Part shown: positions 14,101 to 22,069 of the stretch, one piece after another | Layout of the letters: each line of letters starts with the position of its first letter | Numbering within the stretch: the first letter of the stretch is position 1 | DNA from: an uncultured Oscillospiraceae bacterium | GTDB taxonomy: Bacteria; Bacillota; Clostridia; Oscillospirales; Oscillospiraceae | NCBI GenBank assembly: GCA_910588495.1 | Contig: CAJUPU010000009.1 | Coordinates: 37,919 to 86,546 of the forward strand | Direction: 5' to 3' | Length of the DNA stretch: 48,628 nucleotides | Made by a program: the position numbers and the translations under genes | The notes under the pieces: model-generated | What the model was told of the DNA's origin: nothing | Database searches by the model: none | What the model saw: only the letters and a program-made list of their open reading frames with translations

Positions 14101-15962
14101 TCGTCCCCGCCGGCGCGTCCAAGGCGGACTACCGCTATCCCATGACCACCCGCCAGAACATCCGCTACATGCGCATGTTCGCCGGGGCCTTCATGTACGC
14201 CGCCGGGAACCACGTGGGGGTGGGCTGGGGCTCCACCACCGGGCTGGTGTGCGGCGCTCCCGTGTCCAAGACCGGCCTGGGCCAGCCCAACCGCCTCTTC
14301 GGCTGGGGCATCGCCCACGAGATCGGCCACAATATGGACAAGCTGGGCAAGGCGGAGATCACCAACAACATCTACGCCCTGGCCGTCCAGGCATACGACG
14401 GCGGCTCCATGGCCATGCCCACCCGGCTGACCAAGAGCAATATCTGGCCCGCCGTCTACGATAAGACTTCCTCCGGAAGGCCCGGCTCCGCCGGGAACGT
14501 GTTCGTCCAGCTGGCCATGTACTGGCAGCTCCATCTGGCCTACGACGGCGCGGACCAGCCCCTGGAGTTCTATCAGAAGTTCTTCACCGCCTGGAAGGAC
14601 GGAAAGTACAGCGGCCGGGCGCACGACGACCGGGTGGCCCTGATCGCCGCCGAGGTGGTGGACCGGGATCTGAGCGAGTTCTTCACCCGCTGGGGCATGG
14701 ATCTGAGCGAGGACGTAGAGCAGACCCTGAAGAGCCATACCAAAGAGTCCCGGGCCCTCTGGTATCTCAACGACGGCTCCTATGCCGCCCGGCTGAACGG
14801 GGGGCAGAAGGCCGACATGACCGCCGTGGCGGTGTCCGCCCAGGTGGAAGAGAACCGGGTGGTGCTCACCATCACCGGCGGGACGCAGGACGTGCTGGGC
14901 TATGAGATTCGCCGCAGCGGCGCGCCCATCGTCTTCACCACTGAGAGCACCTACACCGACGATCTGGGCCCGGCCAACAACCGGACCTACACCTACAGCG
15001 TGGTCCCCGTGGACAAGCTGGGCAATATGGGCCAGGAGGCCAGCGCCGGCGAGGTGCGGGTGGCCTGGGACACCGAGATCGAAGCGGGCCGCTATACCGC
15101 CGCCTGGGAGGGCGATGTGTTCACGGCCGTGATGGACAAGAAGGTCCCCGTCACCGGCGTGAAGATCGCCGGGGAGGGGCTGTCCGGAGCCTACAAGGTG
15201 GAGGTCAAGACCGCCGCCTCCGACTGGGCCGTGGTCCGGGAGGGCCAGCTGGCCGAGGGCGAGACGGTGGGCTACTTCACCAAGCCGGGGGCGGACCCCG
15301 CCCAGGACACCAGAATCTGGACCTATGACGTGACCGGGGTGCGGGTGACTCTGCCCCAGGGGACGAAGGAGGCCGGGGAGGTCCGGATCGCCCTGCTGGC
15401 CGACCCCGGCGACCGGGTGGACTTCTATCCCGGCGCCACGGTGGGCAGGCTCCAGGAGGACTACAAGTACGGCGACGGGCCGGATGAGGTGATCGCCGCG
15501 GGCACGGTGGTGGTGCTGGGCACCTACCGGGGCGACCCGAATTACAACGCCGTGGAGATCGAGGTGCGCTACAGCACCGAGGCGGAGGCCGCCGAGCCCG
15601 GCGATGAGGCCGGGGAGGACAAGGGCTTTGTGGAGCGGGCCATGAGCGGCTACGCCCTGCTCTTCGCCGAGGTGCCCGAGAGCGGCAAGGTGGGCGACAT
15701 CAGCGACGGCTTCTGGCTGTTCGTCCCCGATCTGGAGGCGGAGGAGACCCTGAACGAGGAAGCGGGGATCTCCCAGAAGCTGGACGTGGAGGATGCCGCG
15801 CTGGGAGAGCGGGTCTCCCCCAGCCAGATCCGGGCGGTGTTCTACCGCACCGACGATGGAGACGCCCAGAACAGGCAGCCGACCAGTGAGACCCAGTGGG
15901 TCAGCTTCCCCGACTACGAGACCCTGCCCCTGATCGAGCTGACGGGCGCGGGCCTGCAATGA
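11118..15962 (+). CDS. giant secreted M60-type (enhancin-like) metallopeptidase with dockerin and FN3 modules
   Basis: The product is 1614 aa. The ATG at 11118 follows AAAGGA at a 9-base spacing; an in-frame ATG 24 bases upstream is poorly placed. A signal peptide (1-32) ends at PAGAAEA. A dockerin-type pair of calcium loops lies at about 161-213 (GDVNGDGRVDAQDL and DLDGDGQVDITDL). Two FN3 domains follow (about 381-464 and 468-553), then a discoidin-like beta-sandwich (575-714) and the M60 peptidase region (about 775-1214), with zinc motif HEIGH at 1067-1071 and a third ligand candidate E1080, matching HEXXH-X8-E. Another FN3-like module (about 1238-1317) and beta-rich domains finish the protein. 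M60 enzymes of gut bacteria cleave mucin-type glycoproteins; the substrate here is inferred. It has no SLH, LPXTG or membrane anchor, so the dockerin may tether it to a partner. Confidence 0.88.
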   Translation: MNSAKRLISGALSLLMVWSLCVAALPAGAAEAAPALTGSIGLTLRFDLPQLADKAGRRDIRLKVTGAGGTVSLSLPSGEETEENTLNAGIWAEADNADGAPLGGERYVGFYKAELTGLPTGQEYRVALTGTGYVPFETTVKLDGYSKHLTVGTGDATFSLGDVNGDGRVDAQDLAAMDAMLDKKPTDEDLARFDLDGDGQVDITDLTYVNYNQRAAGKARVLDTAAIVPAALSAEAKIDLTGAEADLFRDGGADVELRAAEGTGALVLPIEFGGRAVEMSQIQIVCPDGKGAIQAGTAEVELDNGGKLTVPFDTTLPEGVHAIGRTAGQRVVTIDLGNKVAVKKITITVTAVAGGGADYAVVRKIEFLKDIVPDAPKNDQPQILSAVPGNGQVALEWTSVRNITGYVIDYGTGGRLDKQMSVTATKAAVTGLENLKTYQFRVTAVNGSWKGVPSEPVSATPEPGSAPGAPSNISVTAADQSLRLGWGKTKDAAFYQVFYRQAGQSEFVRSGGDLTGTSAFITGLENGVTYQVAVKAGNSKGVGPYSAIAAGTPQREELAMPHLPEEDRLSRDQIQSVVMADPSNVDRKLCPGFAVEQVVDDDAATYWVAKNWPLDSHFTYTFAQPQDMNYAILVPYLAGNHKYALNTYTVTARDAQGEVLLSETLYYAPAMDAQKGYLVLPFAPVKGVKSLTIALNEREGNGCRVSISEMAFYKSDSLAQEIAALFTDGSFTALRSGVTAEEIEALSARLEAKKDFYLDLVRLRDELELAQALLGNGAALGLVKTDFQARASSKDSKYGQSASALQPLGVTARAGATVAVYAQLPTDAPVYVVPTQYFGESGIWSGQAVRLENGRNYITVPKIGSLEAERGGPLYLTYAGSDPEAIKIQVRVDEDSFVMPVLELSGWYELGEAGRRAAIQTYVEELERYVGALGSAGLDTDIRNATEISTPSVLLSIPASQALAGLRGGDMADALYDDVLAWEDVLFVANQVQGIVPAGASKADYRYPMTTRQNIRYMRMFAGAFMYAAGNHVGVGWGSTTGLVCGAPVSKTGLGQPNRLFGWGIAHEIGHNMDKLGKAEITNNIYALAVQAYDGGSMAMPTRLTKSNIWPAVYDKTSSGRPGSAGNVFVQLAMYWQLHLAYDGADQPLEFYQKFFTAWKDGKYSGRAHDDRVALIAAEVVDRDLSEFFTRWGMDLSEDVEQTLKSHTKESRALWYLNDGSYAARLNGGQKADMTAVAVSAQVEENRVVLTITGGTQDVLGYEIRRSGAPIVFTTESTYTDDLGPANNRTYTYSVVPVDKLGNMGQEASAGEVRVAWDTEIEAGRYTAAWEGDVFTAVMDKKVPVTGVKIAGEGLSGAYKVEVKTAASDWAVVREGQLAEGETVGYFTKPGADPAQDTRIWTYDVTGVRVTLPQGTKEAGEVRIALLADPGDRVDFYPGATVGRLQEDYKYGDGPDEVIAAGTVVVLGTYRGDPNYNAVEIEVRYSTEAEAAEPGDEAGEDKGFVERAMSGYALLFAEVPESGKVGDISDGFWLFVPDLEAEETLNEEAGISQKLDVEDAALGERVSPSQIRAVFYRTDDGDAQNRQPTSETQWVSFPDYETLPLIELTGAGLQ

Positions 15963-15976
15963 GGAGGATCATATCC

Positions 15977-17272
15977 ATGAAACGCATCCTTTCCGCGCTC
16001 CTTGCCGGGGCCCTGGCCGCCGCTGTGCTGGTGTGCCCGGCCCTGGCCGACGACCCCGCGCCCTGGCTCCAGGTCAGCGGCCGGTCGGTCAGCCTCCAGG
16101 ACGTGCCCGAGCGGTGCAGCGGCATCCAGCTCACCCTGACGCTGAACAAGGAGGCCCCCAGCTCTTTCAGCTTCAACAGAGCGGTGTCCAGCGGGGACGC
16201 CCACGCCGTGTGCACTGCGGCGGGGAAGGAGCTGACCCTCTATGTGACCTCCAAGGGCCTGCTGAGCCAAAACGGCTCGGTGTCCCTGGGTTCCCTGGCG
16301 GACGCGGGCTTCACGGTGCAGAGCGTCTCCGGCCTGAAGCTGATCGGCATGGACTCCGCGGGCTTTGGCAGCGGAGGCACCGTCACCTATGACAACGTGG
16401 AGGTGAAGAGCGGCGCAAGCCAGGGCGGCTCCAGCTCCGGCGGGAGCTGGGGCGGCGGATCCAGCGGCGGCGGCGTCGCCCGCTACCCGGTGGGCACCGC
16501 CGCGGGCAGCGGCGGCTCGCTGCAGATCAGCTCCACCCACGCCGCCCAGGGCGAGACCGTCACCGTCACCGCCACCCCCGATGCCGGATGGCTGCTCAGC
16601 TCCCTGACCGTCACCGGCAGCGGGGGCCAGGGGGTGTCCGCCGCCAGCCTGGGGGGCGGCAAGTGGTCCTTCACCATGCCCGGCTGCGCCGTCACGGTGT
16701 CCGCCGCCTTTTCCCCGGCGCAGGGGTCCCTGCCCTTCAACGACGTGGGCCAAGACGACTGGTTCCGGGAGGCCGTGGCCTATGTCTACGGCGCGGGGCT
16801 GATGAACGGCACGGACCCCGGCCGGTTCGGCCCGGAGGACACCACCACCCGGGGGATGATCGTCACCATCCTCCACCGCTATGAGGGCGCGCCCGGGGCG
16901 GGAGCCTCCTCCTTCCGGGACGTGGCGCCGGACGCCTATTACGCCGTCCCGGTGGCCTGGGCCGCCGGAAACGGGGTGGTCAACGGGGTGGAGCCCGGCC
17001 TGTTCGGGCCGGAACAGCTCATCACCCGGGAGCAGATGGCGGCCATCCTCTACCGCTACGCCCAGCACAAGGGGATGGACGTGAGCCGGAAGGCGGATCT
17101 GTCCGCCTACGCCGACGCGGGCCAGGTCAGCGCTTACGCCGGGGACGCTATGGCCTGGGCGGTGGGCACGGGGCTGATCACCGGCGTGGACAGCCGCACC
17201 CTCCAGCCCGGCGGCTCCGCCACCCGGGCTCAGGTGGCCACCATCCTGATGCGGTTTTGCAAACTGGCCTGA
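15977..17272 (+). CDS. S-layer homology protein with N-terminal cohesin-like beta domain (tentative)
   Basis: The product is 431 aa, with the ATG 9 bases after GAGGAGG and 14 bases after the peptidase stop, so the two are cotranscribed. A signal peptide (1-25) ends at CPALADD. Residues about 26-145 form a beta-rich domain (IQLTLTLNKEAPSSFSFN, then KELTLYVTSKGLLSQNGS) that resembles a cohesin or another Ig-like sandwich; this is a weak call. A Gly/Ser linker (about 150-165) and a bacterial-repeat domain (about 175-250, ETVTVTATPDAGW) precede three SLH repeats to the C-terminus (FNDVGQDDWFREAVAYV, FRDVAPDAYYAVPVAWA, YADAGQVSAYAGDAMAWA). SLH domains bind pyruvylated secondary wall polymers, so this is a surface-anchored protein. 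If the N-terminal domain is a cohesin, it would hold the upstream dockerin peptidase. Confidence 0.88.
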   Translation: MKRILSALLAGALAAAVLVCPALADDPAPWLQVSGRSVSLQDVPERCSGIQLTLTLNKEAPSSFSFNRAVSSGDAHAVCTAAGKELTLYVTSKGLLSQNGSVSLGSLADAGFTVQSVSGLKLIGMDSAGFGSGGTVTYDNVEVKSGASQGGSSSGGSWGGGSSGGGVARYPVGTAAGSGGSLQISSTHAAQGETVTVTATPDAGWLLSSLTVTGSGGQGVSAASLGGGKWSFTMPGCAVTVSAAFSPAQGSLPFNDVGQDDWFREAVAYVYGAGLMNGTDPGRFGPEDTTTRGMIVTILHRYEGAPGAGASSFRDVAPDAYYAVPVAWAAGNGVVNGVEPGLFGPEQLITREQMAAILYRYAQHKGMDVSRKADLSAYADAGQVSAYAGDAMAWAVGTGLITGVDSRTLQPGGSATRAQVATILMRFCKLA

Positions 17273-17427
17273 GCGCCTGCTCCACGCTGTTTGACGGGCC
17301 TTTTCCGCCACGCTCCGCGCGGTCTTTTGAAAGGAACGCGATCGTTGCTGCCAGATCCCGCCCCGCTTGGCGGGAAGATCCCCGTCAGCCGGCATTCTTC
17401 GGGATGCTGGACAGGCTATGAGAGCGG
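17273..17427. other. non-coding spacer with small hairpins
   Basis: No credible gene is visible. It holds short dyads such as CCCGCC...GGCGGG (around 17358-17375) and CCGGCAT...ATGCTGG (around 17390-17410). A possible reading frame across it has no ribosome binding site and runs through the downstream terminator and promoter. Confidence 0.5.
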
Positions 17428-17462
17428 AAAAATGCCGGACGCGGGAGCGTCCGGCATTTTTT
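17428..17462 (+). terminator. intrinsic terminator after the SLH gene
   Basis: A perfect 15-bp stem: AAAAATGCCGGACGC (17428-17442) with 17447-17461 around GGGA, ending in TTTTTT. It is A/T-flanked on both sides, so it could work in both directions. Confidence 0.9.
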
Positions 17463-17506
17463 GGCTCCCCACGCTGGGGAAAATGGCGGGAGGGGCCAGC
17501 TGTCTC

Positions 17507-17535
17507 TTGCCAACGGAGGAAGTGTTTGCTATAAT
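17507..17535 (+). promoter_or_regulatory. promoter for the FapA-like gene
   Basis: TTGCCA (17507-17512), a 17-base spacer and a perfect TATAAT (17530-17535). The start would be near 17542, about 30 bases before the gene. Confidence 0.85.
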
Positions 17536-17570
17536 AGAAGTATCATAACTTTGAAGCGGCGGTGTTGCTA

Positions 17571-19322
17571 ATGTCCCTCAAAGAAAAACTCACATCCCTG
17601 CTGCGTGGGCCAAAAGGGAAGGAACCGGCGGAGGAAGAGCCCAGTGTCCGGCAGGGTCCGGAGGAACAGACGGCGGCGGCTCCCCCATCCTTTGCCCCCA
17701 CCGAGGATCCCGCTGTGCTGAAGCTGCCCTCGGAGCATCCCATGAACCAGCTCTACAGCCTGCGGCGAAAGGAGGCGGGCTACCTGCCCACGCCCTGGCT
17801 GAACCTGGACGAGGAGGGTGCCCTCCCCCAGGACATGGTGGCCAAAGAGAAGAACCGGCTCCAAGCCGGGCTGAAAAGCGCGTGCAATTCCCGGCTGAAG
17901 GCGGTGAAGAACGGCGACAAGGACAAGCGGAAAAAAGATGAGGGGAAGGACGGGGGCGAGGGAGCGCAGAAGGGCGCGGGGCTGGACGCCTATCCCTGGT
18001 TCTTCCTGTCCGCCGACAAGCTCTACGCCTGGGTGCTGGTGTTCCCGCCCTCGGAGAACGGAAAAGAGCTGACGCGGGACATCCTCATGCGCGCCATGGA
18101 GGAGCAGAACATCACCTACGGCGTGGACGGGCGGCTGGTGGACCGGCTGTCCCACGACGACCGGAGGTACTTCAACCTGTTTTTGCTGGCCAAGGGCAAG
18201 CCTGCCTTTGACGGGAAGAACGGCAATATCGTGGACTACTTCCCCCGGGTGGTGGAGCGGGTGCTGGAGGTGGACGAGTACGATCAGGTGGACTACACCG
18301 CCCTGAACCTGATCCACAATGTGAAAGAGGGCCAGGAGATCTGCCGCCTGATCCGGCCCACCGAGGGGGAGCCGGGCTGCACGGTTCTGGGCCAGGAGAT
18401 CCCCGCCAAGAGCGGCAAGTCCGTCCCCTTGCCCAAGGGGAGGAACACCGAGCTCAGTGAGGACGGGGACGCCCTCATCGCCCTGACGTCGGGCCATGTG
18501 GAGTTTACCGGCCGCAGCTTCCAGGTCAAGCCGGTGCTGGACATCGCCGGGGACGTGGATTTCTCCACCGGCAACATCAAGTTCCTGGGGGACGTGAACA
18601 TCAAGGGCGACGTGCTCACCGGGTTCACCGTCCGGGCCATGGGCAGCATCTGGGTGGGCGGCGTGATCGAGGCGGGCAGCACGGTGGAGGCCGGCGGCGA
18701 CCTCACCGTGGTCAAGGGCATCCTGGGCGACGGCACCACCACCGTCCGCTCCCAGCGGTGCATCTTCTCCAAATATATCGAGAACGCCACCATCTACGTC
18801 CGGGAGAACCTGCAGACCGACGCCATCATCAACGGCAGCATCTACTGCGACGGGGAGGTGCTGGTCCGGTCCGGCCGGGGCACCATCATGGGCGGCCGGG
18901 TGTGGGCGGCGGAAAAGGTGAGCGCCGCCACCGTGGGCTCCAAGTCGGAGTGCCGCACCTCCATCACCCTGGGCGGCCTGCCGTGTACCAATTTCGAACG
19001 GGAGCAGGTGCGCAGGGAGCTGAAGGCGCTGGAGATGGAGCTGGAAAAGCTGGAGTGCCAGCTGGACAGCCCGGCGAAGGCCAGCCTGATAGGCAAGGTC
19101 CGGGTGAAGATGAATACGGCGGAGCTTCGCCTCCAGCAGCTGGAGGAGGACCTGGAGGACATCCAGGAGGAGCTGCGGGGCCGTGAGGAGGAGGGTCGGC
19201 TGGAGTGCGGCGTGGCCTATGCCGGGACGGAGATCAGCATTGGCGAGGAGATGATGCGCCTGCGGCAGGAGGAGAGGCAGTGCATCGCTAAAATGGTCTG
19301 CGGAGAGATCATCGTGATGTAG
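17571..19322 (+). CDS. FapA / DUF342 family protein
   Basis: The product is 583 aa from ATG 17571; the ribosome binding site is weak, and in-frame GTG and TTG codons lie just upstream. After a charged, variable N-terminus comes the DUF342 core: a conserved stretch near 275-295 (SGKSVPLPKGRNTEL), then a long right-handed beta-helix rich in V-x-G repeats (VLDIAGDVDFSTGNIKFLGD through GGRVWAAEKVSAATVGSKSE, about 320-465), and a C-terminal coiled coil (about 476-540, RELKALEMELEKLECQL). FapA proteins are linked to polar flagellum assembly or polar signalling in Vibrio and are common, with unclear role, in Clostridia. It leads a group of signalling genes (CheY-like, FIST, chemoreceptor), which supports a role in spatial or sensory organisation. 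No signal peptide is visible, so it is cytosolic. Confidence 0.88.
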   Translation: MSLKEKLTSLLRGPKGKEPAEEEPSVRQGPEEQTAAAPPSFAPTEDPAVLKLPSEHPMNQLYSLRRKEAGYLPTPWLNLDEEGALPQDMVAKEKNRLQAGLKSACNSRLKAVKNGDKDKRKKDEGKDGGEGAQKGAGLDAYPWFFLSADKLYAWVLVFPPSENGKELTRDILMRAMEEQNITYGVDGRLVDRLSHDDRRYFNLFLLAKGKPAFDGKNGNIVDYFPRVVERVLEVDEYDQVDYTALNLIHNVKEGQEICRLIRPTEGEPGCTVLGQEIPAKSGKSVPLPKGRNTELSEDGDALIALTSGHVEFTGRSFQVKPVLDIAGDVDFSTGNIKFLGDVNIKGDVLTGFTVRAMGSIWVGGVIEAGSTVEAGGDLTVVKGILGDGTTTVRSQRCIFSKYIENATIYVRENLQTDAIINGSIYCDGEVLVRSGRGTIMGGRVWAAEKVSAATVGSKSECRTSITLGGLPCTNFEREQVRRELKALEMELEKLECQLDSPAKASLIGKVRVKMNTAELRLQQLEEDLEDIQEELRGREEEGRLECGVAYAGTEISIGEEMMRLRQEERQCIAKMVCGEIIVM

Positions 19323-19400
19323 CCGCAGGGAGGGGGAGGCCGTCGGAGAGGAGCGGCCGGATCCCGTTTCCAAAACCAACGAAAAGAGGGAACTTCGTAT

Positions 19401-19763
19401 ATGAAAAAGAAAGTCATGGTAGTGGACGACTCCCGCATGATGGAGCATCAGATCATAAGACTGCTGGAGGGTACCGATTATGAGGTGGCGGCCTACTGTG
19501 AGAACGGTGAGGAGGCCATTGCCCGCTACGATGAGGTGAAGCCGGACGTGGTGACCATGGACATCATCATGCCGGGCATCGATGGGCTGGAGGCGGCCCA
19601 GGTCTTGATGTACGAGCACGACGAGGCCAGGATCGTCATGATCTCTTCGCTGGGCGATAACGATATGCTCCAAGAGGTCTATGGAATCGGCGCCCAGGCG
19701 GTGCTCTTCAAGCCTCTGACCCGGGAGGCGCTGCTGGGCGCGCTGAAAAAGGCGCTGGGCTGA
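19401..19763 (+). CDS. single-domain CheY-like response regulator
   Basis: The product is 120 aa, preceded by AAGAGGG. It is a lone receiver domain: the acidic pair D9-D10 in MVVDDSRMM, the phosphorylation aspartate in VTMDIIMPGIDG (about residue 54), the switch residue in VMISSLGD, and the lysine in LFKPLTREALL. There is no output domain, so it acts by protein contact, as CheY does on the flagellar switch, or as a phosphate sink. It is encoded between a FapA-like protein and a FIST/chemoreceptor pair, and its likely phosphodonor is a CheA encoded elsewhere. Confidence 0.93.
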   Translation: MKKKVMVVDDSRMMEHQIIRLLEGTDYEVAAYCENGEEAIARYDEVKPDVVTMDIIMPGIDGLEAAQVLMYEHDEARIVMISSLGDNDMLQEVYGIGAQAVLFKPLTREALLGALKKALG

Positions 19764-19834
19764 CGCACGGCCCCCGGCGGCCTATGGGCCGTCTTATATG
19801 GTGTGATGTCAAGATAACAGGAGGATGATAGGAT

Positions 19835-20890
19835 ATGAAACAGTTTTTCGGCATGAGCCGGAGGGGGAGCCTGGACGAGGCGCTCCAAGGGCTCTATCAC
19901 CCGCAGTTCATCATGCTGCTGTCCAACAAGGACCAGTTCGACGAGCATGTGGCCCAGCTGGAGAAACGCTTCCCCGGCGTGCCCAGCATCGGCTGCATCG
20001 GCATGGCCTACCAGCTGGGGGTGGTGGAGAACGGCGTGGGGATCGTGGCCTTTTCCGACGGGGTGAACGCCGCCGCCAACGTGCTGGAGCACGTGTCTAC
20101 CATGCCGGTGAAATACATACAGCGCCTGGAGCAGGACATCAAAACGGTGGGCGGGACGGAGCGGGACACCGTGTGCATCGATTTCTGCGCGGGCAACGAC
20201 GCCTGTGTGCTCACCACCATCAACACCGCTCTGCGCAAGCGGGGCATCTCTCTGATGGGGGGCACCGGCGACCAGGGCAGGGTATCCGCCAACGGGCGGA
20301 TCTATGAGGACGCGGTGGCCTACGGCCTGGTGCGCAACCAGGGCGGCCGGGTCAAGACCTATAAGGAGAACATCTACCACCAGCTGGGGGACTACCGTTT
20401 CGTGGCCTCCGGCACCGACCGGGCCAACTACGTCCTGGGCGCGCTGAACGGCAAGAGCGCCAAGCAGGTCTACAAGGACATCCTCCACGTCACCGACGAG
20501 GAGATCCTCACCCGCACCTTCCAAAACCCCTTCGGCAAGATCAACGGGGAGGACACCTGCATCATCTCCATCAAGGAGGTCCAGGGCAGTTCCCTGGCCT
20601 GCTTCCGCCAGGTGAACGACTCCGATGTGCTCATCCTCCTGGAGCTGGGGGACTACCGGGCCATCGTCCAGGACACCATCGCCCAGATCTGCCGGGACTT
20701 TCCCCGCCGCTCGGCGGTGTTCTCGGTGAACTGCCTGTTCCGGTACAAGCTGTTCTCCGAGCAGGGCTATATGCAGGACTACCTGCGGGACATGGCGGCC
20801 CTGGGCAATCACGTGGGCTTCGTGGGCTATGGAGAGCACTACAACGACCGGTTCGTCAACCAGTCCATGACCTGCGTGGTCTTTGAGTAA
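19835..20890 (+). CDS. FIST domain sensor protein
   Basis: The product is 351 aa, with the ATG after a strong AACAGGAGG site. The whole protein fits the FIST N and FIST C arrangement: a core with IGCIGMAYQLG and GVGIVAFSDG in the N-terminal half, SLMGGTGDQG, and a C-terminal half with NPFGKINGEDTCI and AVFSVNCLFRYKLF. FIST domains are predicted small-ligand (perhaps amino acid) sensors found with kinases, chemoreceptors and cyclases. No membrane helix or effector is fused here; instead a soluble chemoreceptor gene starts 14 bases downstream, so the pair probably acts as a split cytoplasmic sensor. The ligand is unknown. Confidence 0.9.
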   Translation: MKQFFGMSRRGSLDEALQGLYHPQFIMLLSNKDQFDEHVAQLEKRFPGVPSIGCIGMAYQLGVVENGVGIVAFSDGVNAAANVLEHVSTMPVKYIQRLEQDIKTVGGTERDTVCIDFCAGNDACVLTTINTALRKRGISLMGGTGDQGRVSANGRIYEDAVAYGLVRNQGGRVKTYKENIYHQLGDYRFVASGTDRANYVLGALNGKSAKQVYKDILHVTDEEILTRTFQNPFGKINGEDTCIISIKEVQGSSLACFRQVNDSDVLILLELGDYRAIVQDTIAQICRDFPRRSAVFSVNCLFRYKLFSEQGYMQDYLRDMAALGNHVGFVGYGEHYNDRFVNQSMTCVVFE

Positions 20891-20904
20891 AGGAGGGAGC
20901 GGCC

Positions 20905-21843
20905 ATGCTGCTGAGGAAAAAGGACCGGCAGTCCGTCCAGGCCCGGGAGGAGAAGAGCCTCTACCCGGTGCTCCATGTGGCGGGCAGCCTGAAGGATCAT
21001 CAAAAAGAGCTGGTGAAGAAGGAGGTGGCCTCCCTGTGGGAGCTGAGCCAGGTGGGCAACTCCTTCTCCGACGTGCTTCGGGAGGGCGACCAGTTCCAGG
21101 CCAAGCTCCAGCAGCTGGGGGAGTCTTTCTCCAGCATCGACCAGACGGCGGAGCAGTTCGGCCAGGTCCGGGAGGACATCGCCCAGTCGGTGTCTGAGGC
21201 CCGGGACCAGATGGGGGACCTGGATCGGGTGTCCACCCAGGTGCAGCAGTCCTTCGACGCCATGTCGGAGACCTTTTCCCAGCTGGAGTCCGCCATCCGG
21301 GGGATCCAGCAGTCCATGGGGAAGATCGTGTCCATTGCGGAGCAGACCAATATCCTGGCCATCAACGCCTCCATCGAGGCGGCCCGGGCCGGGCAGGAGG
21401 GCCGGGGCTTCGCGGTGGTGGCCACCCAGGTCAAGACGCTGGCGGAGGAGATCAAGGCGCTGGCGGGCGAGGTGGACAGCGGCGTCAACGACGTGGAGGT
21501 ACGGGCGGGGGAGCTGAGCCGGAGCATCTCCGACGCGGAGCAGACCCTGGGCCAGAGCGCCGCCATCGTGGGCCAGGCCGAGGGGAGCTTTGAGAAGATC
21601 ACCTCGGCGGCGGAGGGAGCCGTTTCCGTCCAGACCGGCATCGGCGGAGTGATCCGGTCGGCCCAGGGGGAGCTGCAGGTGCTGTGCCAGTTCTTCGACG
21701 GCATCAAGGGCCAGTATCAGGAGGTGGTCAAGCACATCGACTCGGCCAGCCGCCTGGGCACCACCAAGAGCGCCATGTTCGAGGACATGGACAACATGAT
21801 CTCCCAGATCCCGCCCCTGGTGAAAGACTTGGAGGGCAAATGA
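20905..21843 (+). CDS. soluble methyl-accepting chemotaxis-type protein
   Basis: The product is 312 aa, with the ATG 8 bases after AAAGGAGGG. There is no membrane segment or recognised sensor domain; the first 40 residues are basic. The rest is helical coiled coil with the chemoreceptor signalling tip SIAEQTNILAINASIEAAR (about 148-166), followed by GRGFAVVATQVKTLAEEI. The tip binds CheA and CheW. With its own sensor missing, the upstream FIST protein is the natural input partner. A 168-bp repeat begins 2 bases after its stop codon, followed by a strong terminator. Confidence 0.92.
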   Translation: MLLRKKDRQSVQAREEKSLYPVLHVAGSLKDHQKELVKKEVASLWELSQVGNSFSDVLREGDQFQAKLQQLGESFSSIDQTAEQFGQVREDIAQSVSEARDQMGDLDRVSTQVQQSFDAMSETFSQLESAIRGIQQSMGKIVSIAEQTNILAINASIEAARAGQEGRGFAVVATQVKTLAEEIKALAGEVDSGVNDVEVRAGELSRSISDAEQTLGQSAAIVGQAEGSFEKITSAAEGAVSVQTGIGGVIRSAQGELQVLCQFFDGIKGQYQEVVKHIDSASRLGTTKSAMFEDMDNMISQIPPLVKDLEGK

Positions 21844-21845
21844 GG

Positions 21846-22013
21846 ATAAGGACCTGTATCCACTGCCGAGATCGCCGGATGGCCGAGGGATCTTCCCGCC
21901 AGGCAGGCGAATTTTCGCAGGAATCATTGTGTTTATTGCAAGAGGATTCAACGCCGCATGATGGGAAAAGACCCGGCGAGACGGTGGATCGAGGTCGTGA
22001 ATACAGGTTCTAA
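21846..22013 (+). repeat. stop-codon-linked 168-bp repeat, copy 1
   Basis: Non-coding element with imperfect terminal inverted repeats (ATAAGGACCTGTATCCAC at the left end, GTGAATACAGGTTCTAA at the right). The same sequence occurs inverted at 36656-36824 and 39103-39270 with only scattered differences. This copy starts 2 bases after the chemoreceptor stop codon and runs into a terminator. The internal sequence contains GGCGAATTTTCGCAGGAAT and GATTCAACGCCGCATGATG, which all close copies share. It could be a MITE-like mobile element or a 3' UTR repeat; no transposase is near. Confidence 0.9.
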
Positions 22014-22048
22014 GTCCGGCCCCTTTCACAAGGGGCCGGACTTTTTTT
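22012..22048 (+). terminator. intrinsic terminator
   Basis: AAGTCCGGCCCCTT (22012-22025) pairs with 22030-22043 around TCAC, followed by a run of seven T (22042-22048). It closes the signalling operon after repeat copy 1. Confidence 0.93.
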
Positions 22049-22069
22049 GAGCGCGGGCGAACGGCGCTA

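Noticed and set aside
11124..15959. A 1611-codon open frame on the minus strand across the M60 peptidase gene
   Set aside because: It mirrors the real gene codon by codon, has low-complexity Gly/His/Leu-rich content and no ribosome binding site. Long antisense frames are expected in DNA of this GC content.
17291..17548. Possible 85-aa gene before the FapA-like gene
   Set aside because: It would read through a strong terminator and the -35/-10 promoter, and has no ribosome binding site or recognisable feature.
21960..22013. Short frames inside the 168-bp repeats (MGKDPARRWIEVV-type peptides)
   Set aside because: The frames differ in length and end between copies, so the repeat is not conserved as coding sequence.
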